Assembly: GCA_964651245.1 (NCBI GenBank)
Contig: CAZYVI010000008.1
Coordinates: 62,001-126,000, forward strand
From: Avedoeria sp964651245
Lineage (GTDB): Bacteria; Chloroflexota; Anaerolineae; Epilineales; Epilineaceae
Reading direction: 5' to 3'
Length of the DNA: 64,000 nt
The translations under genes were made by a program, and so were the position numbers. Below, piece after piece: positions 52,001 to 59,969 of this stretch. The notes beneath the pieces were generated by a model. It saw nothing but the letters and a program-made list of their open reading frames with translations, had not been told where the DNA came from and searched no databases. Numbering within the stretch: the stretch's first letter is position 1; every line of letters begins with the position of its first letter.

Positions 52001-52440
52001 ACCTCGTCGACCGCCGCCGCGACCGGGTGGCGCTGGTGACGTTCGACGAGACGGCGCGGCTGGCGCAGGCCCTGACGAACAACGCGGCGCTGTTCAAGGC
52101 CGCCCTCGACGCCATGACGACGTCGCCCGGCACCCGGCTCGACCTCGGCCTGGCCAAGGGCGCCGAGGAGCTGCGGCTGCGCGCCCGCAACGGCAGCCAG
52201 CGCGTGCTCGTCGTCATGTCCGACGGCCAGCCGTCGGCCGGCACGCGCGACCCGGCGCTGCGGACCGCGGCCGACGTCCGGCGCAGCGGGGCGACGGTGT
52301 TCGCGATCGGCCTCGGCCAGGCGGACGGCGCGTTCTTGAGCGCGCTGGCGTCGAGCAGCCGCCACGTCTACCACGCCCCGAACCCGGCCGACCTCGAGCA
52401 GATCTACCGGCGGATCGCGGCGGAGCTGCCGTGCCGCTGA
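49018..52440 (+). CDS. Secreted NHL-propeller protein with two von Willebrand A domains
   Basis: 1140 residues from ATG at 49018 (AGGAAGAG upstream); signal peptide to about 44. Residues about 50-600 are NHL-like propeller blades ('GGIAAAPGGRFYVADTGHHRIAVI', 'PRDVALNAGRDRVYVADRANRRLAVF'). A first vWA domain follows at about 660 with MIDAS-like D-R-S-N-S. Next comes a DUF11/CARDB-like beta domain at about 840-925, a Thr/Pro linker, 'TVYLPIVERNHC' near 945, and a second vWA at about 970 with D-T-S-S-S-M and 'LVTFDETARLAQALT'. Predicted extracellular adhesion or ligand-binding protein using metal-dependent vWA contacts. The Chloroflexota tail motif is followed here by a whole domain instead of ending the protein. 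The gene overlaps its paralogue by 10 bp. Confidence 0.88.
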   Translation: MPGPFLPTRRPWMRRALPVVAATLVLALKPAPAPPGGATAQAQALQSWALTESRAAGFAAGGLLQAGGIAAAPGGRFYVADTGHHRIAVITPDGSVERAFGRFGNGPAELNQPRDVALNAGRDRVYVADRANRRLAVFTLGGDPIGEWLSAVDGQAFVPHAVAVAPNGDVYVLSDGSRRVERFTWDGAWLDGFGGAGGAPDQLAGPNELAVTADGRVLVADTAGVPGEDRTVPLGRLSVFSAGGELLTRLAFKGVRDVAVHPDTGAVWVLHNGPSGDRDQITVLDAALVQTDVVSSDMLPEAERFAPSDRLALNTGGRLALTGGATGDPGRPLQGLRQYATGRGLPTLTVTTLADPLAGDRMLEPVAIDVAADGQLYAAERDLGIVRRYAADGAFDRTFPSLGADEIAVVPGGDLVVGASGGAYAVRLDTAAGRERWRWTCDCLNGFGLAATADRLYATSALSGSLLAYDPSGLAPTGRFAVAQPGYAWPLDVDLGPDGRLYAAGGERGDVAVLDAATGQHLGGWPIGGGGPHRISVGPDGTVFTLRFDGSVAAWAPDGTPIASWPVAPAAGFGYAVPADLAAGPLGRVYVVDAASRAILVYDPQPGAPATPTPVPAPPCSVTGDKTARPAQVVLGQPVTIDLTLDLQCRGGVAPASEIMLIVDRSNSMAGVKLAAAKAAADSFAASPSLDLATHRLGLISFSDIISLDARLTHDRAAVRAAVADIQHTGNTDLATALRRGTEHVLAAGRPDARPVLLLMTDGKPSRLGQPYVDTVVEAARAKARGALVFTIGLGDTIETDLLVAVAGSSSRYFAAPRPDQLGSIYTELSQTVGGVVATDVRVVDGLGADVAYVPGSASRGGAPSGGDVVWTLGALPSGTVTLSLQVTPGRLGRIPTNTRATASYTAAGQRYTFEFPVPEVEVVAAPTATPTPTPTPTPRVTGPSTVYLPIVERNHCQPDDARLGVEIVLVVDTSSSMAGAPIDAAKAAGRLFVDLVDRRRDRVALVTFDETARLAQALTNNAALFKAALDAMTTSPGTRLDLGLAKGAEELRLRARNGSQRVLVVMSDGQPSAGTRDPALRTAADVRRSGATVFAIGLGQADGAFLSALASSSRHVYHAPNPADLEQIYRRIAAELPCR

Positions 52441-55244
52441 GAGCGGGCGGCGGCCGATCGCTCCGGCGCGCCGCGGCGACGGCCTTCGCCGCGCTGGCGG
52501 CCGGCCTCGGCGCGCTGGCCGACCGGCCGGCGGCACCGCCTGGCGCGGCGGCCGCCGGCCGGTCCGTCGGCGACCTCCGGCCGCTGCTGAGCGTGCCGGT
52601 CGACGACGGCGAGCCGATCGCGGTCGCCGCGCGCCCCGACGGCGGCGCGGTGGTCGCCGTGGCCCCGATCGTGGCCCAGCCGGCGGCGTTTGCCGCGCTG
52701 CGCTTCGTCGACGCCGCCGGCGTCGAGGTGGGGCGCCGCGTGCCGCGCGACGGACAGGGGCGGGCGGTGCTGCCGCTGGCGGTGGCGGTGGCGGCGCTCG
52801 ACGCCGACGGCGTCGTCGTGTCCACCGCCGACGGGCTGCTGGGCTACGACGGCGCCGGCGGACTGCGGTTCGACCGACCGGCCGGGGACGGCCACCCCGA
52901 CTTCGGCCCGGCCGCGCGCGGCCTGGCCGTGGCGGGCGAGCGGCTCTACGGTGTCGACCTGGCCCACGCGCGGCTGCTGGGCTACGACGCCGGCTCCGGC
53001 CTGCTGCGGCAGCGCCTCGGCACCGCCGGCGCCGGCGCATCGAGCTTCCTGGCGCCGCGCGACGTCGCCGTCCTGGCCGACGGGCGCCGCGCCGTGGCCG
53101 ACCACGGCAACCGCCGGCTGACGCTGCTCGACGCCGACGGCAACCCGGCCGGCCGCTGGCCGCTGCCGGGCCGCCCGGTCGCCGTCGCCGCGGCGGCGGA
53201 CGGCACGTCGGTCGTGGTGCTGGACGACGACAGCCTGGTGACGCTCGACGCCCGTGGCGTGCCGGTCGCCCGCGTCGGCGGCCACGGCCGCGGCGACGGG
53301 CAGCTGCGCGACGCGGCCGACGTCGCGATCGGGTCCGACGGGCGCGTTTGGGTGGCCGACCGCGGCAACCGCCGTCTCGTCGTGCTGGGGGATGGCCCCG
53401 GCGGCGCGGCGACGGCAACGGCGACGGCGGCCGCGACGGCGCCGGCCGCGGCGCCGTCGCCGATCGTCCTCGACGGCTGCCCCGACGCGCCGGCGCGCTG
53501 GACGATGCCGGTGGCGTTGCCACCGGTCGCGCCGCGCCTCGACGTCGTGCTGGCGTTCGACACCACCGGCAGCATGGAGGCCGTGGTCTCGACCGCCCGC
53601 GCCGAGGCGCTGGCGCTGGCCGCGCGGCTGCGGGCGCTGGCGCCCGACGTCGCCGTGGCCGTGGCCGACGTGCGCGACATGCCGTACGGCGCCGCCGGCC
53701 AGGCCACCGACTGGCCATGGCGGCTGCGCGGCGCGCTGTCGACCGATCCGGCGGCGCTGGCGGCGGCGGCCGGCGAGCTCTGGGCTGGCGGCGGCGGCGA
53801 CGAACCCGAGGCCTACAGCCTGCTGCTGCGCGCCCTCGTCGACGACCCGCGCCTGGGCTGGCGGCCCGGCGCGCGCCGCGTCATCGCGCTCTTCGGCGAC
53901 TCGGTGCCGCGCGACGAGGATCTGAACGCCGGCGTCGCGAACCCGGCCGTGCCGGGTGTCTGGACGCCGGGGCAGCCGGCCGGCTGGCGCGACAGCGGTC
54001 CCGACTGGGCGCCCTACTCGGCCGACGACCTCGACTGGCAGTCCGTGGTACTCGACCTGCGCGACGCCGGCGTCACGCTCGTCGTCGGCGTCACCGGCGC
54101 CGCCCCAGCCGGCGTGCGCGGTCGCCCCGACATCCTGACGGCCTACTGGCGCGACTGGGCGCGGCGGACGGCGCCGGGCGGCGACGCCGTGGCGCTCGAC
54201 CAGGCCAGCCGGCTGCCCGAGGCGCTGGCGACGCTCGTCGCCGGCACCGGGCGGCGCATCGCGCGGCTGGAGGGGGCGATCGAGCCGCCGCTCTATACCG
54301 CGTGGGCGCGCTGGTCGCCCGCCGCCTTCCTCGACGTCGACGTGCCGCCGGGCGGCGCGGCGCGTGCGCTCGACGTCGAGCTCGCGGCGCCGCCGGGGAC
54401 GCCGGACGGGCGCTACCGCCTGGTGCTGCTGGCGGTCGGCGACGGGGCCCGCTACGCCGTCCAGCCCGTCGAGCTGGTGTGGCGCGCCGCCTGCGGCCCG
54501 ACGGCGACACCCGGCGTCGAAGCGACGCCCACGGCGCCACCGACCGCCGCGCCGACCCCCTCGCCGACCCCCTCGCCGACCACGCCGCCGCCGCCGACCG
54601 CGACGGCGACATCGCGGCCGTGGCCGACGCGAACGCCCGTGCCGCCGCCCCCGCCGGCGATCTATCTGCCGTGGCTGGCCCGAGCCCAGTGCGACCCGAG
54701 CCGGCGGCCGGTGGTGCAGGCCGTGCTCGTCCTCGACACCTCGTCGTCGATGGCCGGCGACAAGCTGGCGGCCGCGTCGGCGGCGGCGCAGCAGTTCGTC
54801 GACCTGCTCGACCTGCCGCGCGACCAGGCCGCGGTGGTGACGTTCGACGGCGGCGCGCGTGTCGTGCAGCCGCTGACGGCCAGCCGGCCGCGGCTGCGTT
54901 CGAGCTTGGCGCGGTTGGAGACGGGCAGTGGCACCCGGCTCGACCTCGGCCTCGCCGCCGCCGTCGATGTCCTGGCGGCCGGCGGCCGGGCCGGCGCGCG
55001 GCCGGCGATCGTGCTGCTGACCGACGGCCGGCCCGATGCCGGCACCGAGGCGGCGGCGGTGGCCGAGGCCCGCCGGGCGCGCGCGCTCGGCGCGACGCTG
55101 TTCGCCGTCGGCCTCGGCGACCCGGCGGCGGCCGAACTGCTACGGCAGCTGACCGGCGACCGCGAGCGCGTTCGGTTCGCACCCTCGGCGGACGACCTCG
55201 CGGCGGCGTACGCCGCCATCGCGGGCGACGTGGGCTGCCGCTGA
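52431..55244 (+). CDS. Secreted beta-propeller protein with two vWA domains (paralogue)
   Basis: 937 residues from GTG at 52431 overlapping the preceding gene by 10 bp; signal peptide to about 47. Residues about 50-320 have NHL-like blades ('APRDVAVLADGRRAVADHGNRRLTLLD', 'AADVAIGSDGRVWVADRGNRRLVVL'). The first vWA (about 370-620) has D-T-T-G-S-M, the integrin-beta-like form. A Pro/Ser/Thr-rich linker (about 690-740) leads to 'AIYLPWLARAQC' near 743, then the second vWA with D-T-S-S-S-M near 768, very similar in DNA and protein to the last domain of the upstream gene. Together the two genes form a cotranscribed pair of extracellular proteins. The similarity of the final domains points to duplication. 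Confidence 0.88.
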   Translation: MPLRAGGGRSLRRAAATAFAALAAGLGALADRPAAPPGAAAAGRSVGDLRPLLSVPVDDGEPIAVAARPDGGAVVAVAPIVAQPAAFAALRFVDAAGVEVGRRVPRDGQGRAVLPLAVAVAALDADGVVVSTADGLLGYDGAGGLRFDRPAGDGHPDFGPAARGLAVAGERLYGVDLAHARLLGYDAGSGLLRQRLGTAGAGASSFLAPRDVAVLADGRRAVADHGNRRLTLLDADGNPAGRWPLPGRPVAVAAAADGTSVVVLDDDSLVTLDARGVPVARVGGHGRGDGQLRDAADVAIGSDGRVWVADRGNRRLVVLGDGPGGAATATATAAATAPAAAPSPIVLDGCPDAPARWTMPVALPPVAPRLDVVLAFDTTGSMEAVVSTARAEALALAARLRALAPDVAVAVADVRDMPYGAAGQATDWPWRLRGALSTDPAALAAAAGELWAGGGGDEPEAYSLLLRALVDDPRLGWRPGARRVIALFGDSVPRDEDLNAGVANPAVPGVWTPGQPAGWRDSGPDWAPYSADDLDWQSVVLDLRDAGVTLVVGVTGAAPAGVRGRPDILTAYWRDWARRTAPGGDAVALDQASRLPEALATLVAGTGRRIARLEGAIEPPLYTAWARWSPAAFLDVDVPPGGAARALDVELAAPPGTPDGRYRLVLLAVGDGARYAVQPVELVWRAACGPTATPGVEATPTAPPTAAPTPSPTPSPTTPPPPTATATSRPWPTRTPVPPPPPAIYLPWLARAQCDPSRRPVVQAVLVLDTSSSMAGDKLAAASAAAQQFVDLLDLPRDQAAVVTFDGGARVVQPLTASRPRLRSSLARLETGSGTRLDLGLAAAVDVLAAGGRAGARPAIVLLTDGRPDAGTEAAAVAEARRARALGATLFAVGLGDPAAAELLRQLTGDRERVRFAPSADDLAAAYAAIAGDVGCR

Positions 55245-55312
55245 CGTCGGCGCCGTGACCGGCGGTCCGATGGGGCGTGGTCCCGGCATCGCCACCGAGT
55301 GCATCACAGAAA

Positions 55313-55340
55313 GGGGGGCGCGACCTGCGTCGCGCCCCCC
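55313..55340. terminator. Perfect 12-bp bidirectional terminator
   Basis: GGGGGGCGCGAC and GTCGCGCCCCCC around a CTGC loop, between the convergent vWA and FecR/SH3 lipoprotein genes. A-rich on the left. Confidence 0.75.
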
Positions 55341-55390
55341 TGGGCGGTTCGTTCGATCCCGGGCGACGGCCGAGCCGGCGCCCCGCGCTG

Positions 55391-56887
55391 CTACGGGGTG
55401 GCCGTGGGCGGCTCCGTCGTCGGCGGCGCGCTCGTCGGCGGCTCGGTGGTCGGCGGCTCGGTGGTCGGCGGGGCCGCGGTTGGCGGCTCGGCCGTCGGGA
55501 CGCTGGTTTCGGTCGGCACGGGCGGGTTCGTCGGCGCCGGCGGGGCGGTGTTCGTGGCCGGCGGCGGGCTGGTGTTCGTGGCGCGGACGGCCACGGTGCC
55601 GGTCGCCTGCTTCGGCGTCACCTTGATCTCGATCGAGCGCTTCTCCTCGGCGCCGCCGCGCAGCACGACGCGCAGCGTGTAGGTAGCCGAGGTCGGCGGG
55701 CACTCCTTCGACGAGCCCTTGCCGGTGGCGGGCTTGTTGTTGAAGTAGACCGCATCGATGTTCTCGACCTCCCAGCTGAAGTTGACGCACTCGCCGGCCG
55801 TGATCCGGGTCTTGTCGGCGTTGAACTTGATGTTGACCGCGACGGTGGGCGTCGGCGACGGGGTCCCCAGCGGCGTCGGCGTCGGCAGCGGCGTGCCGAC
55901 GGCGATGGCGAACGGGTTGCGCGTCGGCAGCGGCCGGGCGGTGGCGGTCGGGACGCCGGCCTCGGTGGAGACCGGGGCGTCGGCCGGCGGCGCCAGGCAG
56001 CCGAGGTCGTCGGCCGGCAGCCAGCCCTCGCCCGACCCGTCGAGCAGCCGGACCTTGAGCCAGCTGGCGGTGTCGTCGCGCTCGGTGACGATCACGATCG
56101 TCCCGGCCGGCAGCGGCTCGCCCGCCTCGGCGTCGTCGCTGGGCGCGTCGCGCAGGCCGACGTCGGTGCCGACCACCTCGCAGCGGAAGGCGACGCCGGC
56201 GATCGCGGTCTTGGCGGTGCCGGTGCCCAGGGCCTCGAGCCAGGCCTTGACCTGGGTCGGGTCGATGCCCAGCGGCTTGGGCAGCGGGCCGTCGGCCGTG
56301 AACGCCGCCGCCTCACCGCTCGCCAGCGCCACGCTCTCGCCCTTGCGATCGACGGTCGCCGTGCCGGTCAGGGCCACGACCCAGGCGGTGGGATCGGCGC
56401 CGGGGATGTAGCTCACCACGAAGTCGGCCGCGCCCTTGGCGACCTTGACCTCGATCCAGTTCGCCACGACCTTGACCTCGGCGTCGACGCCGTCGCCGGC
56501 GACCTGATAGCGCGCCGTGCCGGCGGCCTGGTCGAGATAGACCTGGCGGCGCTCGGGCACGCTCAGGCTGATCAGCGAATCGGCGCCGCTGTAGAGGTCG
56601 TTCGTCAGGAAGTCGGGCCAGGTCAGGGTGCCGTGGCCGTTCTCGCCGACGAGGATGTTCGCGCCCGGCGTGACGGTCACCGACGTCCCGGCCGCGATCT
56701 CGGCGGCGGCCTCGGTCTCGCTGACCTTGTACTCGACCTTGGCCGCGACGGCCGACAGCGACGGCCCGGCGGCGGCCGGCGCCGGCGTGGGCGTGCCGAC
56801 GTCCTCGGGGGCCTTCTTGCCGCACGCGGCGAGGGCCAGGGCCGCACAGGTCATGGTGAGCGCGGCTCGCAACGGCTGACGCGCCAT
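55391..56887 (-). CDS. Lipoprotein with FecR-like, SH3 and Ig-like domains and Thr/Pro tail
   Basis: ATG at 56887 follows AAGGAG; the signal ends in lipobox L-A-A-C (Cys22); 498 residues. About 45-215 resembles the FecR/surface-signal beta domain ('VTPGANILVGENGHGTLTW'). About 235-300 is a bacterial SH3-like domain ('CEVVGTDVGLRDAPSDDAEAGEPLPAGTIVIVTERD...WLKVRL'), binding wall or peptide ligands. After a Thr/Pro linker, about 350-415 is Ig-like with 'ITAGECVNFSWEVENID'. The last 70 residues are tandem T-E-P-P-T/A-A-P-P-T repeats. It is membrane-anchored and extracellular. No cognate sigma factor or kinase is adjacent. Confidence 0.8.
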   Translation of the reverse strand: MARQPLRAALTMTCAALALAACGKKAPEDVGTPTPAPAAAGPSLSAVAAKVEYKVSETEAAAEIAAGTSVTVTPGANILVGENGHGTLTWPDFLTNDLYSGADSLISLSVPERRQVYLDQAAGTARYQVAGDGVDAEVKVVANWIEVKVAKGAADFVVSYIPGADPTAWVVALTGTATVDRKGESVALASGEAAAFTADGPLPKPLGIDPTQVKAWLEALGTGTAKTAIAGVAFRCEVVGTDVGLRDAPSDDAEAGEPLPAGTIVIVTERDDTASWLKVRLLDGSGEGWLPADDLGCLAPPADAPVSTEAGVPTATARPLPTRNPFAIAVGTPLPTPTPLGTPSPTPTVAVNIKFNADKTRITAGECVNFSWEVENIDAVYFNNKPATGKGSSKECPPTSATYTLRVVLRGGAEEKRSIEIKVTPKQATGTVAVRATNTSPPPATNTAPPAPTNPPVPTETSVPTAEPPTAAPPTTEPPTTEPPTSAPPTTEPPTATP

Positions 56888-57014
56888 GGTCACACTCCTT
56901 GGTTGGGCGACCGGGGGCGGGATGGGTCGGGGCAGGCTCGACCCCGGGGGCCGCGCCAAGCGCGCGATTATAGGTGGAACGGGCGCCGCCGGGTAGGTGG
57001 TCGGCCGCGCGCCG

Positions 57015-57629
57015 CTACGGCCTGAGGTCGCTGCGGCCGGCCATGGCGCGCGCCAGCGTCACCTCGTCGGCGTACTCGATATCGCCGCCGACCGGCAGGC
57101 CGCGGGCCAGGCGGGTCAGGCGCACCGTGGCGCCGGCGGCGCGCACGGCGCGCTCGATGTACATCGCCGTCGCGTCGCCTTCGAGCGACGGGTTCGTCGC
57201 CAGGATGACCTCGTGGATCGGCTCGGTCGACAGCCGCCGCACCAGCTCGTCAATGCGCAGGTCGGACGGGCCGATGCCATCGACGGGCGAGATTGCGCCG
57301 TGCAGAACGTGGTAGAGGCCCTTGTATTCAGCCGTGCGCTCGAGGGCGATGACGTCGAGCGGCTCCTCGACGACGCAGACGGTGCCGGCGTCGCGGGCCG
57401 GATCGGCGCAGATCGGGCACGGGTTCGACTCGGCCACGTTGTAGCAGCGCTGGCAGTGGACCAGGCTTTCCTTGAGCGCGCGCAACGCCTCGGCCAGCTG
57501 CAGGGCGTGGTCGTCGGGCATCCGCAGCAGGTGGAACGCCAACCGCGACGCCGTCTTGGGGCCGATGCCCGGCAGCCGACCGAAGGCGTCGATCAGGCGC
57601 CCGATCGGTCGCGGCAGCGCGCTGCTCAC
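57015..57629 (-). CDS. recR: Recombination mediator RecR
   Basis: 204 residues from a GTG start, the standard length. It forms the RecFOR pathway clamp. N-terminal HhH ('LPGIGPKTASRLAFHLL', near 19-35), zinc finger with four Cys ('CQRCYNVAESNPCPIC', near 60-75) and the TOPRIM domain ('VCVVEEPLDVIALERT') follow. It ends the dnaX-ybaB-recR operon, the classical order; the gap from ybaB is 1 nt. Confidence 0.97.
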   Translation of the reverse strand: MSSALPRPIGRLIDAFGRLPGIGPKTASRLAFHLLRMPDDHALQLAEALRALKESLVHCQRCYNVAESNPCPICADPARDAGTVCVVEEPLDVIALERTAEYKGLYHVLHGAISPVDGIGPSDLRIDELVRRLSTEPIHEVILATNPSLEGDATAMYIERAVRAAGATVRLTRLARGLPVGGDIEYADEVTLARAMAGRSDLRP

Positions 57630-57630
57630 G

Positions 57631-57984
57631 CTAGAGCCCGAGCCCGGGCGGCAGCTGCAGGCCCTTGGTGACGTCGGTCATCCGGGCGTGCGCCATGGCC
57701 TGGCTGCGCTCGACGGCCTGGTTCACGGCGCTGATGATCAGGTCGCGCAGCATGTCGCCTTCGGCCGGGTCGAGCAGCTGCGGGTCGATCGTGACCTCCT
57801 GCACCTTCTGGTGACCGTTCATGACCACCGTCACCGCTCCGCCGCCGACCGACACCTCGACGGTGGCCTGGCCGAGCGCCTGCTGCTCTAGGAGCATCCG
57901 CTCCTGCATCTCCTGGATCTGGCGGAGCATGTTCGGGCCGCCGCGCGCGTTCATCGGCGGGCCGGGGGGCATGCCTCGGGGCAT
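57631..57984 (-). CDS. ybaB: YbaB/EbfC nucleoid-associated protein
   Basis: 117 residues. DNA-binding protein that loads beside dnaX and recR in most bacteria. Features: long N-terminal helix 'MLRQIQEMQERMLLEQQALGQ', beta 'VEVSVGGGAVTVVMNGHQKVQEVTIDPQLL', then 'DMLRDLIISAVNQAVERSQAMAHARM'. The N-terminal Pro/Gly-rich start is slightly long, and a second in-frame Met at residue 19 is possible. 62 bp after dnaX. Confidence 0.95.
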   Translation of the reverse strand: MPRGMPPGPPMNARGGPNMLRQIQEMQERMLLEQQALGQATVEVSVGGGAVTVVMNGHQKVQEVTIDPQLLDPAEGDMLRDLIISAVNQAVERSQAMAHARMTDVTKGLQLPPGLGL

Positions 57985-58046
57985 CGGGGTCCTCCTTCAA
58001 CGGTCGGGTCGGGCGCGTCCAGCCGGCCGCGCCCGGGGCGGTGCGA

Positions 58047-59753
58047 TCAGTCGCCGTCGTCGGGCTTCGTCCCGGCCACCCGCGCCCCGAGGGCGTCGAT
58101 GGCGTGCCGGACGACGGGATCGGCCTTCGCCTGGTCGGCCTTCGTGCGCGGGCGGGCGCGGTCGTCGTCGCCGGCCGGGGCGACGGCGCAGCGCACCTCG
58201 CGCGCGCCGCCCAGCGCGTCGGCGACGGCGGCGGCGATGGCGGCGCGGCGGGCGGGCTCGGCGGCCCGCCGGCAGTGGAACTCGTAGAAGAAGCCGAGCG
58301 TGATCGAGTTGGCGTCGGCATCGACGGGCCGGCAGTCCTTGAGCAGCGCGGCGGTGTTGCGGTCGGCCCGGGCCACGGCCTCGACGATCGCCGACCAGCG
58401 CTGCCGCAACGCGTCCAGCGTCGCCGCGTTGCCGACCGGGGCGGCCGGGGCGGCCGGGGCCGCGGCGGCCGGTTCGGCCCGCTCGCCGTCGGCCGGCGCG
58501 GCCCGCGTCGTGCGGCCGGCCGGCTGTGCCGCGGCCGGGCGATCGTCGTTCGCCTTCGGCGCGGCCGTGGGGGGGCGCGCGGGCAGCGCCGGCGGCGTGG
58601 CCCCGGCCGGCGGCTGGGACGGGGCGGACGCCGACGTCGACGGCGGTGCGGCCGCAGCGGTCGCGGCGGCGCCGGCAGCCGGCAGGAGCGACTCGACGAG
58701 CGCCAGCTCGAGCGTCAAGGCCGGCTGGTGGTGGTCGGGCGACGGCCGGGCGTCCGCGAAGCGGTGCATGGCGCCGACGAGCACGGGCGTCGGGATGCGT
58801 TCGGCCTGGGCGCGCAGCGCCGGCAGCGCATCGGCCTCGGCGTCGATGAGGGCGTCGGCCAGGCCGGTTTGGATCAGGAGCAGCTGCCGCAGCGCGTCGA
58901 GGACGCCGGCCTGGAGCTGCCGGACGTCGGTGCCGCCGTCGAGGCACGCCTGGACGGCGCGCAGGCCGGCGGCCGTGTCGCGGTCGGCCAGCGACGCGAC
59001 GATGGCGGCGATCGCGGCGCGGTCGGGCGTGCCGAGGGCGGCGTGGACGCCGGCCACGGTGACGGTGCCGTCCGCGGCGCTGACCTGGTCGAGCAGGCTC
59101 TCGGCGTCGCGCAGGCTGCCGGTGGCGTAGCGCGCCAGCAGCTCGAGCGCCGCCGGCTCGGCCGCCAGACCCTCGGCGGCGCAGATCCGGGCCAGCTTGC
59201 CGGCCACGAGCGCCGGCGCGACGCGGCGGAAGTCGTGCCGCTGGCAGCGCGACTGGATCGTCTCGGGGACCTTGTGGGGATCGGTCGTGGCCAGGATGAA
59301 CAGGGCGTGCGGCGGCGGCTCCTCGAGCGTCTTGAGCAGCGCGTTGAACGCCGCCGTCGACAGCATGTGGACCTCGTCGATGATGTAGACCTTGGTGCGC
59401 GCCTCGGACGGGCTGTAGCCGATCTTGTCGCGCAGGTCGCGGACGTCGTCGACGCCGGTGTTCGAGGCGGCGTCGATCTCGATGAGGTCGAGCGAGCGCC
59501 CCTCGCCGATGCTCAGGCAGGTCGGGCAGGCGTTGCAGGGCGGTCCGCCCGGCGCGTCGCCGGTGCAGTTGACGGCCTTGGCCAGCAGCCGCGCGACCGT
59601 CGTCTTGCCGGTGCCCCGGACGCCGGTGAAGAGGTAGGCATGGGCCAGCCGCCCGGCCGCCAGCGCGTTGCGCAGCGTGTCGGTGATGTGAGCCTGGCCG
59701 ACGACATCGTCGAACGTCGTCGGACGCCAGCGGCGGTAGAGGGCTTGGGCCAT
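58047..59753 (-). CDS. dnaX: DNA polymerase III subunit gamma/tau
   Basis: 568 residues. Clamp-loader ATPase. Walker A G-V-R-G-T-G-K-T (44-51), zinc Cys63, Cys73, Cys76, Cys79, Walker B 'VYIIDEVHML' near 118, sensor 'TTDPHKVP' near 155 and 'SRCQRHDF' near 166. The C-terminal part has a long Ala/Pro/Thr-rich linker (about 375-440) and a final domain that interacts with polymerase in tau forms. Near the start is a TACACT box 9 nt before the ATG. Heads the dnaX-ybaB-recR cluster. Confidence 0.97.
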   Translation of the reverse strand: MAQALYRRWRPTTFDDVVGQAHITDTLRNALAAGRLAHAYLFTGVRGTGKTTVARLLAKAVNCTGDAPGGPPCNACPTCLSIGEGRSLDLIEIDAASNTGVDDVRDLRDKIGYSPSEARTKVYIIDEVHMLSTAAFNALLKTLEEPPPHALFILATTDPHKVPETIQSRCQRHDFRRVAPALVAGKLARICAAEGLAAEPAALELLARYATGSLRDAESLLDQVSAADGTVTVAGVHAALGTPDRAAIAAIVASLADRDTAAGLRAVQACLDGGTDVRQLQAGVLDALRQLLLIQTGLADALIDAEADALPALRAQAERIPTPVLVGAMHRFADARPSPDHHQPALTLELALVESLLPAAGAAATAAAAPPSTSASAPSQPPAGATPPALPARPPTAAPKANDDRPAAAQPAGRTTRAAPADGERAEPAAAAPAAPAAPVGNAATLDALRQRWSAIVEAVARADRNTAALLKDCRPVDADANSITLGFFYEFHCRRAAEPARRAAIAAAVADALGGAREVRCAVAPAGDDDRARPRTKADQAKADPVVRHAIDALGARVAGTKPDDGD

Positions 59754-59969
59754 GGGGGGTCGAGTGTAGCAGCGCGATGTGGACCGAACAACCGTTCGCG
59801 GTCATCGCCGTCGTTCGCCCGTCGCGGCTGCCGGCCGCGGTCGACGGTCGGTGGTCGCCGGGTGGGGTCGGGGTCGCCGGCGGCTCGCCGCGCAACGGCG
59901 CGCCGGCGCCGGCGTATACTTCGGCGCTCCGGCGCGGGCCACCCGGCCGGACCCCTCGAGGAGTTGCCG
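59754..59969. other. 216-bp divergent intergenic region
   Basis: It lies between leftward dnaX and the rightward DUF697 gene. It contains the dnaX TACACT box (59763-59768) and, for the DUF697 gene, TATACT at 59915-59920 with a 5' leader of about 45 nt and a GAGGAG ribosome-binding site. No other feature. Confidence 0.5.
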
